The notes below the pieces were generated by a model. It worked only from the letters and a program-made list of their open reading frames with translations, made no database searches and was not told where the DNA came from. Below, one piece after another: positions 9,079-18,437 of a stretch of 64,000 bases of DNA. The stretch lies in contig QUFC01000014.1 of NCBI GenBank assembly GCA_003478355.1, positions 22,626 through 86,625 on the forward strand, read 5' to 3'. The translations under genes were made by a program, and so were the position numbers. The number at the start of each line of letters is the position of its first letter. The first letter of the stretch is position 1. The DNA comes from Lachnospiraceae bacterium AM48-27BH (lineage in GTDB: Bacteria > Bacillota > Clostridia > Lachnospirales > Lachnospiraceae).

Positions 9079-9784
9079 GAGATTTTTCAGGAAGTTCCTG
9101 GTACTGGCAGCCGTTATGTTCTCCATGACGGCTTTTTCTGTGACCGCCTACGCCGGAGGTGGAGAGGCGGTAGAACCCCCGCCTGCAGAAACACCCCCGC
9201 CGCAAACGGAAACCACACCGGAGCCCGTCCCTCTCACCCCGGAGGGCAATCTGTCCCTGGTAGATGATATAGAGTCGGCTGGCAGTGAGGATAAACAGTT
9301 TATCACCGTTACCAGCAAAAGCGGCAATACCTTTTACATTATCATTGACCGGGCGGCGGATGGAAAAAATACGGTCCACTTTTTGAACCAGGTGGATGAG
9401 GCGGACCTGCTGGCTCTCACCGAGGGCAAAGAACCGCAGACACAACCGGCAGTCTGCACCTGTGCAGAAAAATGCGAGGCCAGCAGCGTGAAGATGGACT
9501 GTGAAGTCTGCAAGAATGACCGTTCCGGCTGTGTAGGCAAGGAACCGGCAGCCGAAGAACCTAAGGAGGAACCCAAAGAAAAAGGAGGGCTTAATCCTGC
9601 CCTCATCCTCCTGCCCCTGCTTCTGATCGGCGGAGGCGGTGCGTTCTATTACTTCAAGTTCATAAAGGATAAGTCCTCCACCAAAGGGAACGATGATCTG
9701 GGGGAATATGACTTTGAGGATGAATATGAGGATACCGAGGTTGAGTATCTGGACGACACACCAAAGGAGGATGAAAGCGTATGA
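9068..9784 (+). CDS. DUF4366 secreted, membrane-anchored transfer protein
   Basis: A 238-residue surface protein. From ATG 9068 it has a signal peptide (KNKRFFRKFLVLAAVMFS, cleavage likely after AYA), a Pro-rich linker, a conserved DUF4366 core (FYIIIDRAADGKNTVHFLNQ), a Cys-rich insert (six Cys around residues 137-160), a second membrane span (about residues 178-196) and a very acidic C-terminal tail. I chose 9068 over longer readings because only this start gives a signal peptide. It overlaps topB by 4 bases (ATGA). The element 2 paralogue lacks the Cys-rich insert. Confidence 0.82.
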   Translation: MKNKRFFRKFLVLAAVMFSMTAFSVTAYAGGGEAVEPPPAETPPPQTETTPEPVPLTPEGNLSLVDDIESAGSEDKQFITVTSKSGNTFYIIIDRAADGKNTVHFLNQVDEADLLALTEGKEPQTQPAVCTCAEKCEASSVKMDCEVCKNDRSGCVGKEPAAEEPKEEPKEKGGLNPALILLPLLLIGGGGAFYYFKFIKDKSSTKGNDDLGEYDFEDEYEDTEVEYLDDTPKEDESV

Positions 9785-11870
9785 AACTGATTATCGCTGA
9801 AAAACCCAGTGTAGCGGCGGCTTATGCCGCTGCCCTGGGTGCAAAGAATAAGAAAGACGGATACCTGGAGGGGAACGGTTGTCTGGTGACCTGGTGTATC
9901 GGGCACCTGGTATCCCTTGCAGAGGCCGGAGCCTATGAGGAACGCTATAAGAAATGGAACTATGAGGACCTGCCTATCCTGCCGGAAGTCTGGCAGCATG
10001 TGGTATCCCCCGGAAAGGAAAAGCAGTTTTCCATCGTAAAGTCCCTGATGGAGCGCCCGGACGTGACGGAGCTGGTGAACGGCTGTGACGCCGGGCGTGA
10101 GGGAGAACTGATCTTCCGTCTGGCGGTGGAAATGGCCGGCTGCACAAAACCTGTCTGGCGGCTCTGGATTTCCTCTATGGAGGATACGGCTATCCGGGAG
10201 GGCTTTTCCCACCTGGAGCCGGGCAGCCGCTATGAACCGCTGTACCATTCGGCCCTGTGCCGTTCTAAGGCGGACTGGCTGATCGGTATTAACGCCACCC
10301 GTCTTTTTTCGGTCCTCTACCATAAAACCCTGAATGTGGGACGGGTACAGACACCTACCCTGGCAATGCTGGCAGAGCGTGACGGAAAGATTATGCTCTT
10401 TCAGAAAAAGAAATACTACCATGTACGCCTTTCCCTTAATGGCCTGGAGGCAGTAAGCGACAGGGTGGACGAAAAAGAAAAAGCGGTATCCATGCAGACG
10501 GCTTGCCAGAACGGGCAGGCCGTTTGTGTTTCCCTGGAACGGGAGAAAAAGACGGTAAAACCGCCAAAACTTTATGACCTCACCACCTTACAGAGAGAGG
10601 CCAACCGCCTCTTTGGGTTTACCGCCAAAGAGACCCTGGACTACGCCCAGGCGCTCTATGAGAAAAAGCTGCTGACCTATCCGAGGACGGACAGCCGGTA
10701 TCTCACCGGGGATATGGCGGAGACTGTTTCTGCGGTTGCCAGACTGGCTGCAGGGCTGCCCCTGTTTTCCGCCGTTGGTGGATTTACTCCTGATGTGGCG
10801 GCGGTGATCTCCGATAAGGTGTATCCGACCACCACGCCATCATCCCTACTTTGGAGCTGGCAAAGCAGGAGGTATCCTTACTCCCTGCCGGGGAGCGGAA
10901 CCTGTTTATCCTGGTCTGCTGCAAACTTCTTTGTGCATTGGCAGCACCCCATGTATATGAGACCGTTTCGGCGGTGTTCACCTGTGGGGAGCATACCTTT
11001 ACTGCCAAAGGCAAAGAAGTTGTTTCTCAGGGATGGAAAGAGATCGAACGGCTATTCCGTTCCTCTCTGAAAGAGAAACCAGAGGATGATCTGGAAGATG
11101 TGGCAACTCTCCCGGCACTCTCCCAGGGGCAGATATTCGACCATGTGGCCGCCACGATAACGGAGCATTTCACCACGCCGCCCAAACCTTATACGGAGGA
11201 TACCCTGCTGTCTGCTATGGAGCACGCAGGAACAGAGGATATGCCGGATGATGTGGAGCGGAAAGGGCTTGGCACACCTGCCACCAGGGCCTCCATCATT
11301 GAAAAGCTGGTGTCCTCCGGTTTTGTGGAGCGTAAGGGCAAGAACCTTATCCCTACCAGGAACGGTATCAATCTGGTAACGGTCCTCCCGGAAGTCCTGA
11401 CCTCGCCCCAACTCACCGCTGACTGGGAGAATAAGCTGTCCTTAGTGGCAAAGGGAGAACTTTCCCCGGAAACATTCATGGAGGGGATTGAAAGCATGGC
11501 AAAAGAACTGATCGCCCGCTACTCCCATATCTCCGAGGACAAGCAAAAGCTGTTTGCCCCGCAGAAAGAGTCTGTGGGTGTCTGTCCCCGCTGCGGCCAG
11601 CCAGTCTTTGAGGGAAAGAAGAATTTTTACTGCGGAGACCGGGGCTGCGGCTTTGTTCTGTGGAAGAATGACCGTTTCTGGACTTCCCGCAGAAAAGAGC
11701 TGACAAAGAAGATGGCCGCCGATCTGCTCTCTAAAGGGAAAACCAAAGTCAAGGGGCTCTATTCCGAAAAGAAAGATACCACCTATGACGCGGTTATCGT
11801 GATGGAGGATACAGGCGGGAAGTATATCAACTTTAAGACCGAGTTCACCAAAGGGAAAGGAGGCCGCTAA
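9781..11870 (+). pseudogene. topB: DNA topoisomerase III (type IA), split by a 2-base insertion
   Basis: Relaxes single-stranded or underwound DNA, probably during conjugative processing. The Toprim motif DAGREGE is near residue 103 and the catalytic tyrosine lies in LLTYPRTDSRYL near residue 300. The C-terminus has a zinc-ribbon (CPRCGQPVF, then CGDRGC). The reading frame breaks at 10819-10823, where GTGTA appears instead of GTA; removing GT restores KVSDHHAIIPTLEL and a protein of about 695 residues. The paralogue at 48367-50445 has VTDHHAIIPT at this point. The stop overlaps the next ATG (TAATG). Confidence 0.88.
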
Positions 11871-12580
11871 TGCAGGATAATTCCTCTGATTATATTTTCA
11901 AGGCGTATATCACCAACACGGCTGCCTATGACAGCGGAGAACGTGACAATGCCGGAACCTGGCTCTATTTCCCGGCAAATGCAGAGGAAATCACCGCTGC
12001 CTTTACAGAGATTGGACTGCCGATCTCTGCCACGCCGGATATGTATTTCTTTGATGATTATGTCTCGAATGTACCAGGGCTTAGGCTGGCTCTCCCCATG
12101 TACGCCCATGTGGATGATCTGGCAATGCTGGCACAGGAACTTTCCGATCTGCCCGACCATGAATTTAACAAGCTGATGGCCGTCCAGGAAACACCCCTGC
12201 GGCTGACGGACTTTGAGCAGTTCAAAGAGTATCCCCACAACTTTGATTATTTCATCCTCATTCCGGGGATGAACAGTGATGAGGCTCTGGGACGCTACCA
12301 GCTCTATGAGAGCGGCATGGTAGAAATGCCGGAGGTGTGGAAAGCCGGCATTGACCCGGAGGCTTTCGGTCGCAAAGTCCGGGAACAGGACAACGGATAT
12401 TTCACGGATAAGGGGTATGTCCTCTTATCCGGGGATGAATGGGAGCGGGAAAAACCTACGGTGAAACAGGACAAGGAGGTCAAACCCTCCGTCAAGGATT
12501 TTTTGAAACAGGCAAAGAAAGAATGTGCCGCCCGTGAGGTGCTGCCGCCAAAAGCAGACAAACACGGGCCGGAACTGTAA
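11870..12580 (+). CDS. ArdA-type antirestriction protein
   Basis: ArdA proteins mimic B-form DNA and block type I restriction enzymes, helping an incoming element survive. The 236-residue product is acidic and opens with IFKAYITNTAAYDSGERDNAGTW in pieces typical of ArdA (YITN, W, FP); it keeps DYFILIPGMNSDEALGRY and a C-terminal extension SVKDFLKQAKKECA. The start is coupled to the topB stop. The following gene starts with the same fold, so element 1 has two antirestriction genes in a row. Confidence 0.8.
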   Translation: MQDNSSDYIFKAYITNTAAYDSGERDNAGTWLYFPANAEEITAAFTEIGLPISATPDMYFFDDYVSNVPGLRLALPMYAHVDDLAMLAQELSDLPDHEFNKLMAVQETPLRLTDFEQFKEYPHNFDYFILIPGMNSDEALGRYQLYESGMVEMPEVWKAGIDPEAFGRKVREQDNGYFTDKGYVLLSGDEWEREKPTVKQDKEVKPSVKDFLKQAKKECAAREVLPPKADKHGPEL

Positions 12581-12594
12581 GGAGGTGCAATTAT

Positions 12595-14412
12595 ATGGGA
12601 TACAGCCATGACAGCGAATTTCCGTTTGCAGCATTTATCACCAACTTGGGAAAATACAATGAGGGCGAGCTTGTGGGGGAATGGGTAAAGTTCCCTACTA
12701 CCCCGGAAAAGCTGCAGGAAGTATTTGAGCGTATCGGTATTGGCTCTGCGGATGATTTCGGCAATCCCTATGAGGAATGGTTCATCACGGACTATGACTG
12801 TTATGTAGATGGACTCTATAACCTCTTAGGGGAATACGAGAACCTAGACGAACTCAACTACCTGGCTTCCAAACTGGAGGAACTGGGCGAGTCGGAATAT
12901 GAACACTTCCAGGCAGCTATGGAGATCAGCGACTACACCGGCAGCTTAAAAGACCTTATCAACCTGACTGACAATCTGGATAAATATGATGTGTACCCCG
13001 GCATTGACGACTACGACGATCTGGGCCGGTATTACATTGACGAGCTGGGAACCATGCAGGTGCCGGAGTACCTGCAGAACTATATCGACTATGAGGCATA
13101 CGGGCGTGATATTGCCCTGGGAGACACGGGAGCTTTCACCGATTACGGTTATGTGTATGACAATCAGAGCCGCTTTGAGGAATATTATGACGGAGACCGT
13201 GAGAATATCCCGGAGGAATACCGCGTGATGGTCTCCCCGGAGGAAGTGGAAGAACTGGAACCTGACCTTGACCGCCTGGATGTATCAACGGAACTTGCCC
13301 TCGATCTGGATTTACATTTCCGGGGATACAGTGCCAATTATGAACAGGCATTTCCAAAAGAGCAGGTACAGAGGGAGGCGATCGCTGACGCCCTCCTTGA
13401 CGGGAACACTTCCCTTATCAAAACCGGACTTCTCAATATGAGCCGGGAAATGGACCTTAGAGAAGAAACCTCTCCGCTGATCGGACGGCTCACCGATTAT
13501 GAAAAGGAATATGGTATCAACACCTACACCGTATATCAGCTAAAAGAGGTAGAGGAACTTCACCCATACCACTTTGAGGGCAGCGAGTATCTGGAGGCTG
13601 CCGGGCTTTCTATTGACCGGGCGAACTATGAGGCGGTCTACGCTGCCCCGTTCACCCCTAGAGAGAACCTGGAAAGCATTTATACCGATCTCAATATCCA
13701 CCGCCCGGATAACTTCCGGGGACATAGTCTTTCTGTGTCGGACGTGGTAGTCTTGCAGGAATATGGGAAAGAGACCGCCCATTTCTGTGACCGTTTTGGA
13801 TACAAGGAAGTTCCGGAGTTTTTGGAACAGCAGCCAGAAAAGGCAGAGCCGGATATGGGGCAGATCACCTTTTATACAGCGGAGTGTATGGAGTTTCCCT
13901 CTTTAGGAGAATACCATAACAACCTGACCCTGCAGGAGGCGGTCGCCGCATACCAGGCAATCCCGGCAAATCGGCTTCACGGCATAAAAGGTATCGGCTT
14001 CACCCTGGAGGATGGCAGCATATACAGCGGTATGGAGTATCCTCTGGTACGGGGAAACCGGATTGACTTGGACAACTTGTGCCTGGTGGAACACTTCAAA
14101 GAAAGTCCACTTGTGCAGGAGGCAGTAATTGATCTGGTGAGAGCCCTCCCTGATCTAACCGTGGATGATCGGGAGAATTTTCTGCTTATGCTGACAGACC
14201 CAAAGAACCATCTGAAAAATGCAGAGGTTCAGGTGGAGGACGATTACGGTATGATTGACGGTATCATTAACAACGGAGAACGGTCAAAGGATAAGGAGCC
14301 GGGAATGGATAAGCCCTCTGTCCTGGGGCAGCTCTCTCAGGCCAAAAAGGAATGTGCCGAGCGAAAGCCCCCGGAGCTCGGCAAGCCCGGAAAGGATGAG
14401 CCGGAACTATGA
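12595..14412 (+). CDS. ArdA fused to YodL/LPD-type domains
   Basis: A 605-residue, strongly acidic protein. Residues 1 to about 225 form an ArdA-type DNA-mimic domain (FAAFITNLGKYNEGELVGEW; DDLGRYYIDELG). From about 325 the protein carries repeats typical of the YodL/LPD families in mobile elements (HYHFEGSEYL-like; FRGHSLSVSDVVVL at about 375; a second YTAECMEFPSLGEYHNNLTL block at about 425). The C-terminus (EDDYGMIDGIINNGE) closely matches the end of the protein at 46915-47511. Start at ATG 12595 after AAGGAGGTG. The last four bases overlap the next start. Confidence 0.78.
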   Translation: MGYSHDSEFPFAAFITNLGKYNEGELVGEWVKFPTTPEKLQEVFERIGIGSADDFGNPYEEWFITDYDCYVDGLYNLLGEYENLDELNYLASKLEELGESEYEHFQAAMEISDYTGSLKDLINLTDNLDKYDVYPGIDDYDDLGRYYIDELGTMQVPEYLQNYIDYEAYGRDIALGDTGAFTDYGYVYDNQSRFEEYYDGDRENIPEEYRVMVSPEEVEELEPDLDRLDVSTELALDLDLHFRGYSANYEQAFPKEQVQREAIADALLDGNTSLIKTGLLNMSREMDLREETSPLIGRLTDYEKEYGINTYTVYQLKEVEELHPYHFEGSEYLEAAGLSIDRANYEAVYAAPFTPRENLESIYTDLNIHRPDNFRGHSLSVSDVVVLQEYGKETAHFCDRFGYKEVPEFLEQQPEKAEPDMGQITFYTAECMEFPSLGEYHNNLTLQEAVAAYQAIPANRLHGIKGIGFTLEDGSIYSGMEYPLVRGNRIDLDNLCLVEHFKESPLVQEAVIDLVRALPDLTVDDRENFLLMLTDPKNHLKNAEVQVEDDYGMIDGIINNGERSKDKEPGMDKPSVLGQLSQAKKECAERKPPELGKPGKDEPEL

Positions 14413-14591
14413 GCCGAAGTAAAAAGTGGAAACAGGAATGGAGCTTCTTTCTTGGGGAGAACGGCAGGCGGCAGTACAACAAGATCTGCAGAAAATGTAT
14501 CCATAGCTGCAAGCAGAGTTTCCGGGCTGGAATTGTTGCCTGTCCTCTCTACCAGACAGATAGGGCAAAAAAGAGGCGGGAAAAAGGTTGA
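14409..14591 (+). CDS. Small Cys-rich basic protein, conserved in such elements
   Basis: A 60-residue basic protein starting with ATGA overlap on the previous gene, a sign of real translation. It contains CRKCIHSCKQS and a later CP, which could bind a metal, and ends with a basic tail (RAKKRREKG). Function unknown. I believe similar short proteins follow the ArdA/YodL gene in other Clostridial elements, but this is memory only. Confidence 0.6.
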   Translation: MSRSKKWKQEWSFFLGENGRRQYNKICRKCIHSCKQSFRAGIVACPLYQTDRAKKRREKG

Positions 14592-14974
14592 AAACAGAGG
14601 ATTTTATCAGCTCTGCAAGGCTCAAAATACATAGGCAATAGGATTTGTCCTCTGCCTCCCTACGGGGCAAAATGATAGGAAAAAGTGTCGATTTTCGCCA
14701 CTTTTCCAGACACAAAAATGGAGTACAGTTACCGCTTGTGTGGTGGTAGCTGTACTCCCCATTTTTTATGCTCTTATTCTCTTTTATCCAGGTAGGAAAG
14801 AATGGATGGATGTTCGCAGTCGTAGGCGCTGTGGGAATGTGTATAACTGGCTGTATCATGGAACTGTGGGAAACGGCGTTTGCAGGATGTGGGAAAGCCC
14901 CGGCTTTTCCATGTACTGTGAATGCGTTTTCCATCGGTGTAATGGTCTGTTATGCACATTTCCACGGTGCAGAA
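14592..14974. other. Intergenic stretch with a strong terminator and possible membrane-protein remnant
   Basis: Between the end of the transfer operon and the antirepressor. It holds the hairpin at 14720-14758. To the right, a hydrophobic frame from about 14740 onward (VVAVLPIFYALILFYPG, then, one base out of frame, MFAVVGAVGMCITGCIMEL from ATG 14810) resembles a decayed or frameshifted small membrane protein. I do not call it as a gene because it overlaps the terminator or the opposite gene and lacks a good start. Confidence 0.45.
14720..14767. terminator. Bidirectional terminator closing the transfer operon
   Basis: Arms GGAGTACAGTTACC (14720-14733) and GGTAGCTGTACTCC (14745-14758) pair over 14 bases with one G-T wobble. 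T6 follows on the + strand (14762-14767) and A5 precedes it, giving a T-run on the minus strand too. It separates the rightward transfer genes from the leftward antirepressor gene. Confidence 0.85.
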
Positions 14975-15868
14975 TTATTCGTTATTATCGGTATCCTCAC
15001 CATCTTCTTCCTCAATCAGAGCAGGGGCAGCCTCTATGATAGAAGTAAGGAGGTTATGGAAATCTGCGGCCTTCATGCTGGTAACAACCAGGGCACCTGT
15101 CTGTTCTTCCAGGGCCTTTCTCGCAATTCCGGCTACTTCACCGCCTCTGCGGGCAACTCTGCGGCTTTCTTCAAATCCCGCAGGATGAACAGCGGCAGAA
15201 ATATCTTTTGTGGAAGTTTCCGCAAGCATATTTAAGACAAGCTCTGTGGTGCTCATGTTATCACGGAGATTTTCTTTTTTCAAACCTTTCAAGGCTTTAT
15301 ATTGACGGGTAGACATACCCGCCCAGGCTTTGGTAATCTCATCCGTCAGGATGGCAAATTCTTTTCCCTCCTGTACGCCACGCTTCTGCCATTCGTCTGT
15401 AAGCTCTTTGCGGACACGGATAGTCAGGAGTCTTTGATTGATCCAGTCTTCATCATATCCCTTTTTCAGATATGTAGCAAAAGCGCGGTCAATGGCCTTC
15501 TCCGGGTCAATGGTTTCCTCGATACGCTCGCTGCCGACTTTCGCAAGCCATGCTTTCAGCGGTTCAACCTTGGGAGAAGTAACAGACTGGATGATACGGA
15601 AAATCCCCTCCATTGTTGCGGCATTTGTCCGATATTTCTTTCCATCACTTGCTACCATTGAAGTTAGGGTACAAATTGTACCCCACCTTGCGTCAAGCTC
15701 AGAGTCACGGGAACGCATTTTTTTGATGTATTGTTTTGGGTCTGCACTATCGGTCAAGACAGCGATAACATCGGTAACAGAGAAATACCATTCCTCCTGC
15801 TCGGCATTCCAGGCAGTGCGGATTTGTCTATCTTCAAACATTTGGATTAAATTATTTTTTTCGCTCAT
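14975..15868 (-). CDS. BRO-N phage-type antirepressor/regulator
   Basis: A 297-residue protein with an N-terminal BRO-N DNA-binding domain (residues about 1-110: FSVTDVIAVLTD, RWGTICTLTSMVASDGK, GIFRIIQS), a middle conserved block (VEPLKAWLAKVGSERIEE, RAFATYLKKGYDEDWINQRL) and a C-terminal helical region. BRO proteins in phages relieve or impose repression. GGGAGG lies just upstream of ATG 15868. It has a consensus promoter (15950-15978), and a 14-bp inverted repeat lies between promoter and gene; the same 22 bases recur inside the gene. Autoregulation is therefore likely (inference). Confidence 0.85.
   Translation of the reverse strand: MSEKNNLIQMFEDRQIRTAWNAEQEEWYFSVTDVIAVLTDSADPKQYIKKMRSRDSELDARWGTICTLTSMVASDGKKYRTNAATMEGIFRIIQSVTSPKVEPLKAWLAKVGSERIEETIDPEKAIDRAFATYLKKGYDEDWINQRLLTIRVRKELTDEWQKRGVQEGKEFAILTDEITKAWAGMSTRQYKALKGLKKENLRDNMSTTELVLNMLAETSTKDISAAVHPAGFEESRRVARRGGEVAGIARKALEEQTGALVVTSMKAADFHNLLTSIIEAAPALIEEEDGEDTDNNE
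15667..15688 (-). promoter_or_regulatory. Internal copy of the antirepressor operator
   Basis: These 22 bases, read on the minus strand, are identical to 15904-15925 on the plus strand (core GGGGTACAATTTGTACCC). They lie within the coding sequence, spelling the RWGTICTL part of the BRO-N domain. Because the site is nearly palindromic it can bind a dimer in either orientation. Confidence 0.6.
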
Positions 15869-15900
15869 TATTTTGCCCTCCCGTTTTATGTCTATTCCAT

Positions 15901-15933
15901 TTCAGGTGGGGTACAATTTGTACCCCACCTGAA
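15901..15933. promoter_or_regulatory. Palindromic operator in front of the antirepressor gene
   Basis: Arms TTCAGGTGGGGTAC (15901-15914) and GTACCCCACCTGAA (15920-15933) are perfect 14-base inverted repeats around AATTT. The site lies about 10-40 bases past the expected transcription start and 33 bases before the start codon, a place where bound protein would block transcription. Confidence 0.75.
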
Positions 15934-15949
15934 AAAATTACTTTTGTAA

Positions 15950-15978
15950 ATTATATCATGTATGCTTTTGTGTTTCAA
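15950..15978 (-). promoter_or_regulatory. Promoter of the antirepressor gene
   Basis: On the minus strand, -35 TTGAAA (15973-15978) and -10 TATAAT (15950-15955) are separated by exactly 17 bases, near consensus for a vegetative sigma factor. Confidence 0.8.
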
Positions 15979-15985
15979 TGAACGC

Positions 15986-17327
15986 TTACCCTCGTTCCTT
16001 GTTCTTCTCCCGTTCTTCCTTTTGTGGTGCAGATAAGAACTGGTCCACATTCCGCTTGATGGTATCCAGTTCCTTTACCTGAACTTTGATTTTCTGATAA
16101 GTTCCATACTCCTGCTGTTTCTCTGCGGTGAGGGAGTCCATCTCTTTTTTCAAGGCAGTAATATCTGGCAACTTTTGAACGCCCATCTGTTTGAGGGCTT
16201 TGGCAGCACTCTCAAAGAGGATGATCTGGCTTTCCTGTCCTCTCAGAAATTTTTCCTTGTCGGAAGATTTCCTGTACTGCTCATAGACTGGCCTGTGTTC
16301 CCGGTAGGCGGAAACGTGCTTTATCAGCAGGCCGATCTCGCCTATCCGTTGTTCCTTTGCCTTGATGGAGGACAGGAGCCGGTCCTGTTCCGTCATCACT
16401 TCATCAACCTTACCCTGTAACTGCTCATAGTGGGTAATGCCGTGTTCCGTGAGGAAATTGAATGTACGGGCTGCCTCCTTTAGATTGTTGATCTTCGCCC
16501 AATGTGCAAAGCCACCACTTTCCTGGGCTTTGAGATTGTTCTGTATATCAATGAGCAGGCTGATCTTCTGACTGCCTAACTTCGGCTGCTTGGATGGGCG
16601 GAGCCTCCGGCAATCCTGGAGGAAACGGCTTCCTCCGTGTAATCTACGCCCAGGGTTTTCAGACGGGTAAACCGTTCCTGTCCCGTGGCTTTGCAGGAAA
16701 TGTACTTACCCCGCTTGATCTCGTATCCCTCTGCCTCCAGCCTTTTCAGCAGTTCCTCAAAATCAGATACCTGGGGAATGAGCCGGTCAATGACTGTTTT
16801 CAATTTCGCCTTATAGCTGGTTCCCGCTTTCTCTGTGGTATGTTCAATGTAGCGCTTCCCTTTGTCCTGTCCCGGCACGATCACGGACAGACCATATCCT
16901 TGCATAGCCGGTCGCTGGTGCGGCGGATGAAATGATAGCTCTGCTTGTTGGAGTGGTACTTCCGATAATCCACAAAACTGACAGAGTTAAAAATGATGTG
17001 ATTATGAATATGCCCCTTGTCTATGTGGGTCGTGAGGACAAATTCATACTTGCCGCCCAACACTTCATTTGCCAGCTTCATGCCGATTTCATGGGCCTGT
17101 TTCGGCGTGACCTCCCCAGGAGAAAATGCCTGTATCAGGTGGCGACCCAGGTTGGTGCCCTTGTCTATGGCATGGCGGCGTGTCCAGGAAAATTCTATGT
17201 CGGCGGTTTCTGCGGAACACCCAAAGGAGGACACCAGGAGGGTTTCATCCGTTTTCCCAGGATTGCAGATATAGGCTATGGCCTTATTCAGCGTTGTTTT
17301 GATAGGATGTGTCTTTGTAACTGCCAT
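15986..17327 (-). pseudogene. MobA-type relaxase of element 1, two frameshifts
   Basis: Nicks oriT and pilots the strand into the recipient. The N-terminal half carries the metal-binding motif HIDKGHIHNHIIFNSVSF near residues 100-117 and the MobA signature TKTHPIKTTLNKAIAYI at the start. The frame breaks at about 16897 (one A missing on the coding strand after AAGGA) and at 16590-16591 (AA for AAA); repaired, the product is about 447 residues with a long helical tail (KEQRIGEIGLLIKHV; YEQYRKSSDKEKFLRGQE). It overlaps mobC at its start. Both breaks are homopolymer deletions, so an intact gene is likely in reality. Confidence 0.82.
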
Positions 17328-17617
17328 ATCTCATCCTGCCTTTCCCTGATCTCCTGAATGTCCGCCGCATAGGCGGAACCTCCCGCATTGAGCCGCTTTG
17401 CGATCTGGTTGATGTTCCTGCTGATGGCTGACAGGATTTTATTCATCTCCTTTATGTCCGTGGTGTCAGTGTAGATGATATATCCGTCAATCGCCATCTT
17501 CCGCAGATAAGCCCCATACCGTTGTGTGGGGAGCAGTTTCATCTTTTCATCTATCAGCCCTTTTTCCTCGGCTGTCACCCAAAACTTCATCTGAATATTT
17601 CTCTTTCGGTTCGCCAT
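17288..17617 (-). CDS. MobC-type relaxosome accessory protein
   Basis: Helps the relaxase at oriT by binding and opening DNA. From ATG 17617 (after GGAGG) the product is 109 residues: MANRKRNIQMKFWVTAEEK, then YLRKMAIDGYI and LNAGGSAYAADIQEI, as in MobC/ribbon-helix-helix proteins. It overlaps the relaxase start by 40 bases. Its counterpart in element 2 (38032-38364) shares GAYLRKMALDGY and ANETGSIYRADI. Confidence 0.85.
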   Translation of the reverse strand: MANRKRNIQMKFWVTAEEKGLIDEKMKLLPTQRYGAYLRKMAIDGYIIYTDTTDIKEMNKILSAISRNINQIAKRLNAGGSAYAADIQEIRERQDEIWQLQRHILSKQR

Positions 17618-17639
17618 CGGTTTCCTCCGTTCTTCTAAG

Positions 17640-17760
17640 GGTTTGGGATTATCCCAACAAGCATTTTTCATTTTCGGGCAAAGGACCTGAAAATTAGAAA
17701 AATCGCAAACGGGTACTCGTTTGCTGTGCTTGCTGTTCTTTAGTTCTTCGTACTTAGGTA
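17640..17760. other. Candidate oriT next to mobC
   Basis: The 250 bases upstream of mobC hold no gene and contain TTGGGAT-T-ATCCCAA (17643-17657) and GCAAACG-GGTACT-CGTTTGC (17705-17724), a 7-base inverted repeat with a 6-base gap. Relaxase/MobC origins are normally just upstream of mobC and built from such repeats. Nick site not identified. Confidence 0.5.
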
Positions 17761-17867
17761 ATCCCGAAAACCTCCGTTTGGCTACCGAAAATGCAAAGAA
17801 AAAGCGCTACAAACTTCATTCGTTCATAGCGTTTCTCATTCTCTGTCCAGTTGTGTCAGGAGCATGG

Positions 17868-18230
17868 TTACTCCCCTTTTTCTCTGGCATCCAACACGGC
17901 TTGTACGGTGGCAATGATAATTCCGATTTCCCGATCGGTCAATTCATCTGCCAGAGCGTCAAGCTGTCGGCGCAACGTAGTTTTCCCATATGTCGTATCC
18001 CCAAAAAGAAATTGATCCACGGAGATATGATAGCGGGACATGAGCTCAAAAAAGATTTGGAGGCTCGGATGTTGTCCCTTATTCTCAATATTGGCGAGAT
18101 AGCGGGGAGAAAGATACATCTCATCACCTACTTTGTTACGAGACTCCTTCTGTCCTGTCCTCGCCGCCTTAATTGCTGACCCATAGGGGCCAAAGTCGAT
18201 TTTTTCTACAGGTCTTTTTGCCATATTCAT
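17868..18230 (-). CDS. XRE-family regulator
   Basis: A 120-residue DNA-binding protein with a cro/C1-type helix-turn-helix (GSAIKAARTGQKESRNKV, then YLSPRYLANIENKGQHPSL), followed by the conserved SVDQFLFGD. Such proteins commonly accompany conjugative modules of gut elements and are thought to control them. The upstream region faces the divergent cargo promoter at 18319-18347, so it could regulate either direction. Confidence 0.83.
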   Translation of the reverse strand: MNMAKRPVEKIDFGPYGSAIKAARTGQKESRNKVGDEMYLSPRYLANIENKGQHPSLQIFFELMSRYHISVDQFLFGDTTYGKTTLRRQLDALADELTDREIGIIIATVQAVLDAREKGE

Positions 18231-18318
18231 TCACCCGATTACATTTTACAGTTCCTTTTTCTCATTGAATATGTCTACACAATTCCCAACATAAGCCAAA
18301 ATAATTCATGATTTCGGC

Positions 18319-18347
18319 TTGATATTCTTGACATGACAAGGTATAAT
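18319..18347 (+). promoter_or_regulatory. Promoter of the cargo operon
   Basis: -35 TTGATA (18319-18324) and -10 TATAAT (18342-18347) with a 17-base spacer. It stands 91 bases before the SnoaL-like gene, in AT-rich DNA. Confidence 0.7.
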
Positions 18348-18437
18348 CATATGAATGGCAAGAAAAAACCATTTGCTTATCAAATACAATAGCACAAACA
18401 AGAAAAATTATGAAATTACAAGGAGAGGATTACTACC

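Noticed and set aside
14768..15235. Hydrophobic frame of 155 codons on the + strand
   Set aside because: It has no ribosome site at its first ATG, runs out of a terminator, and its second half overlaps the well-supported BRO-type gene on the other strand.
17721..18179. Plus-strand frame of 152 codons over the XRE gene
   Set aside because: It is antisense to a clear cro/C1 regulator and lacks a ribosome site or motifs.
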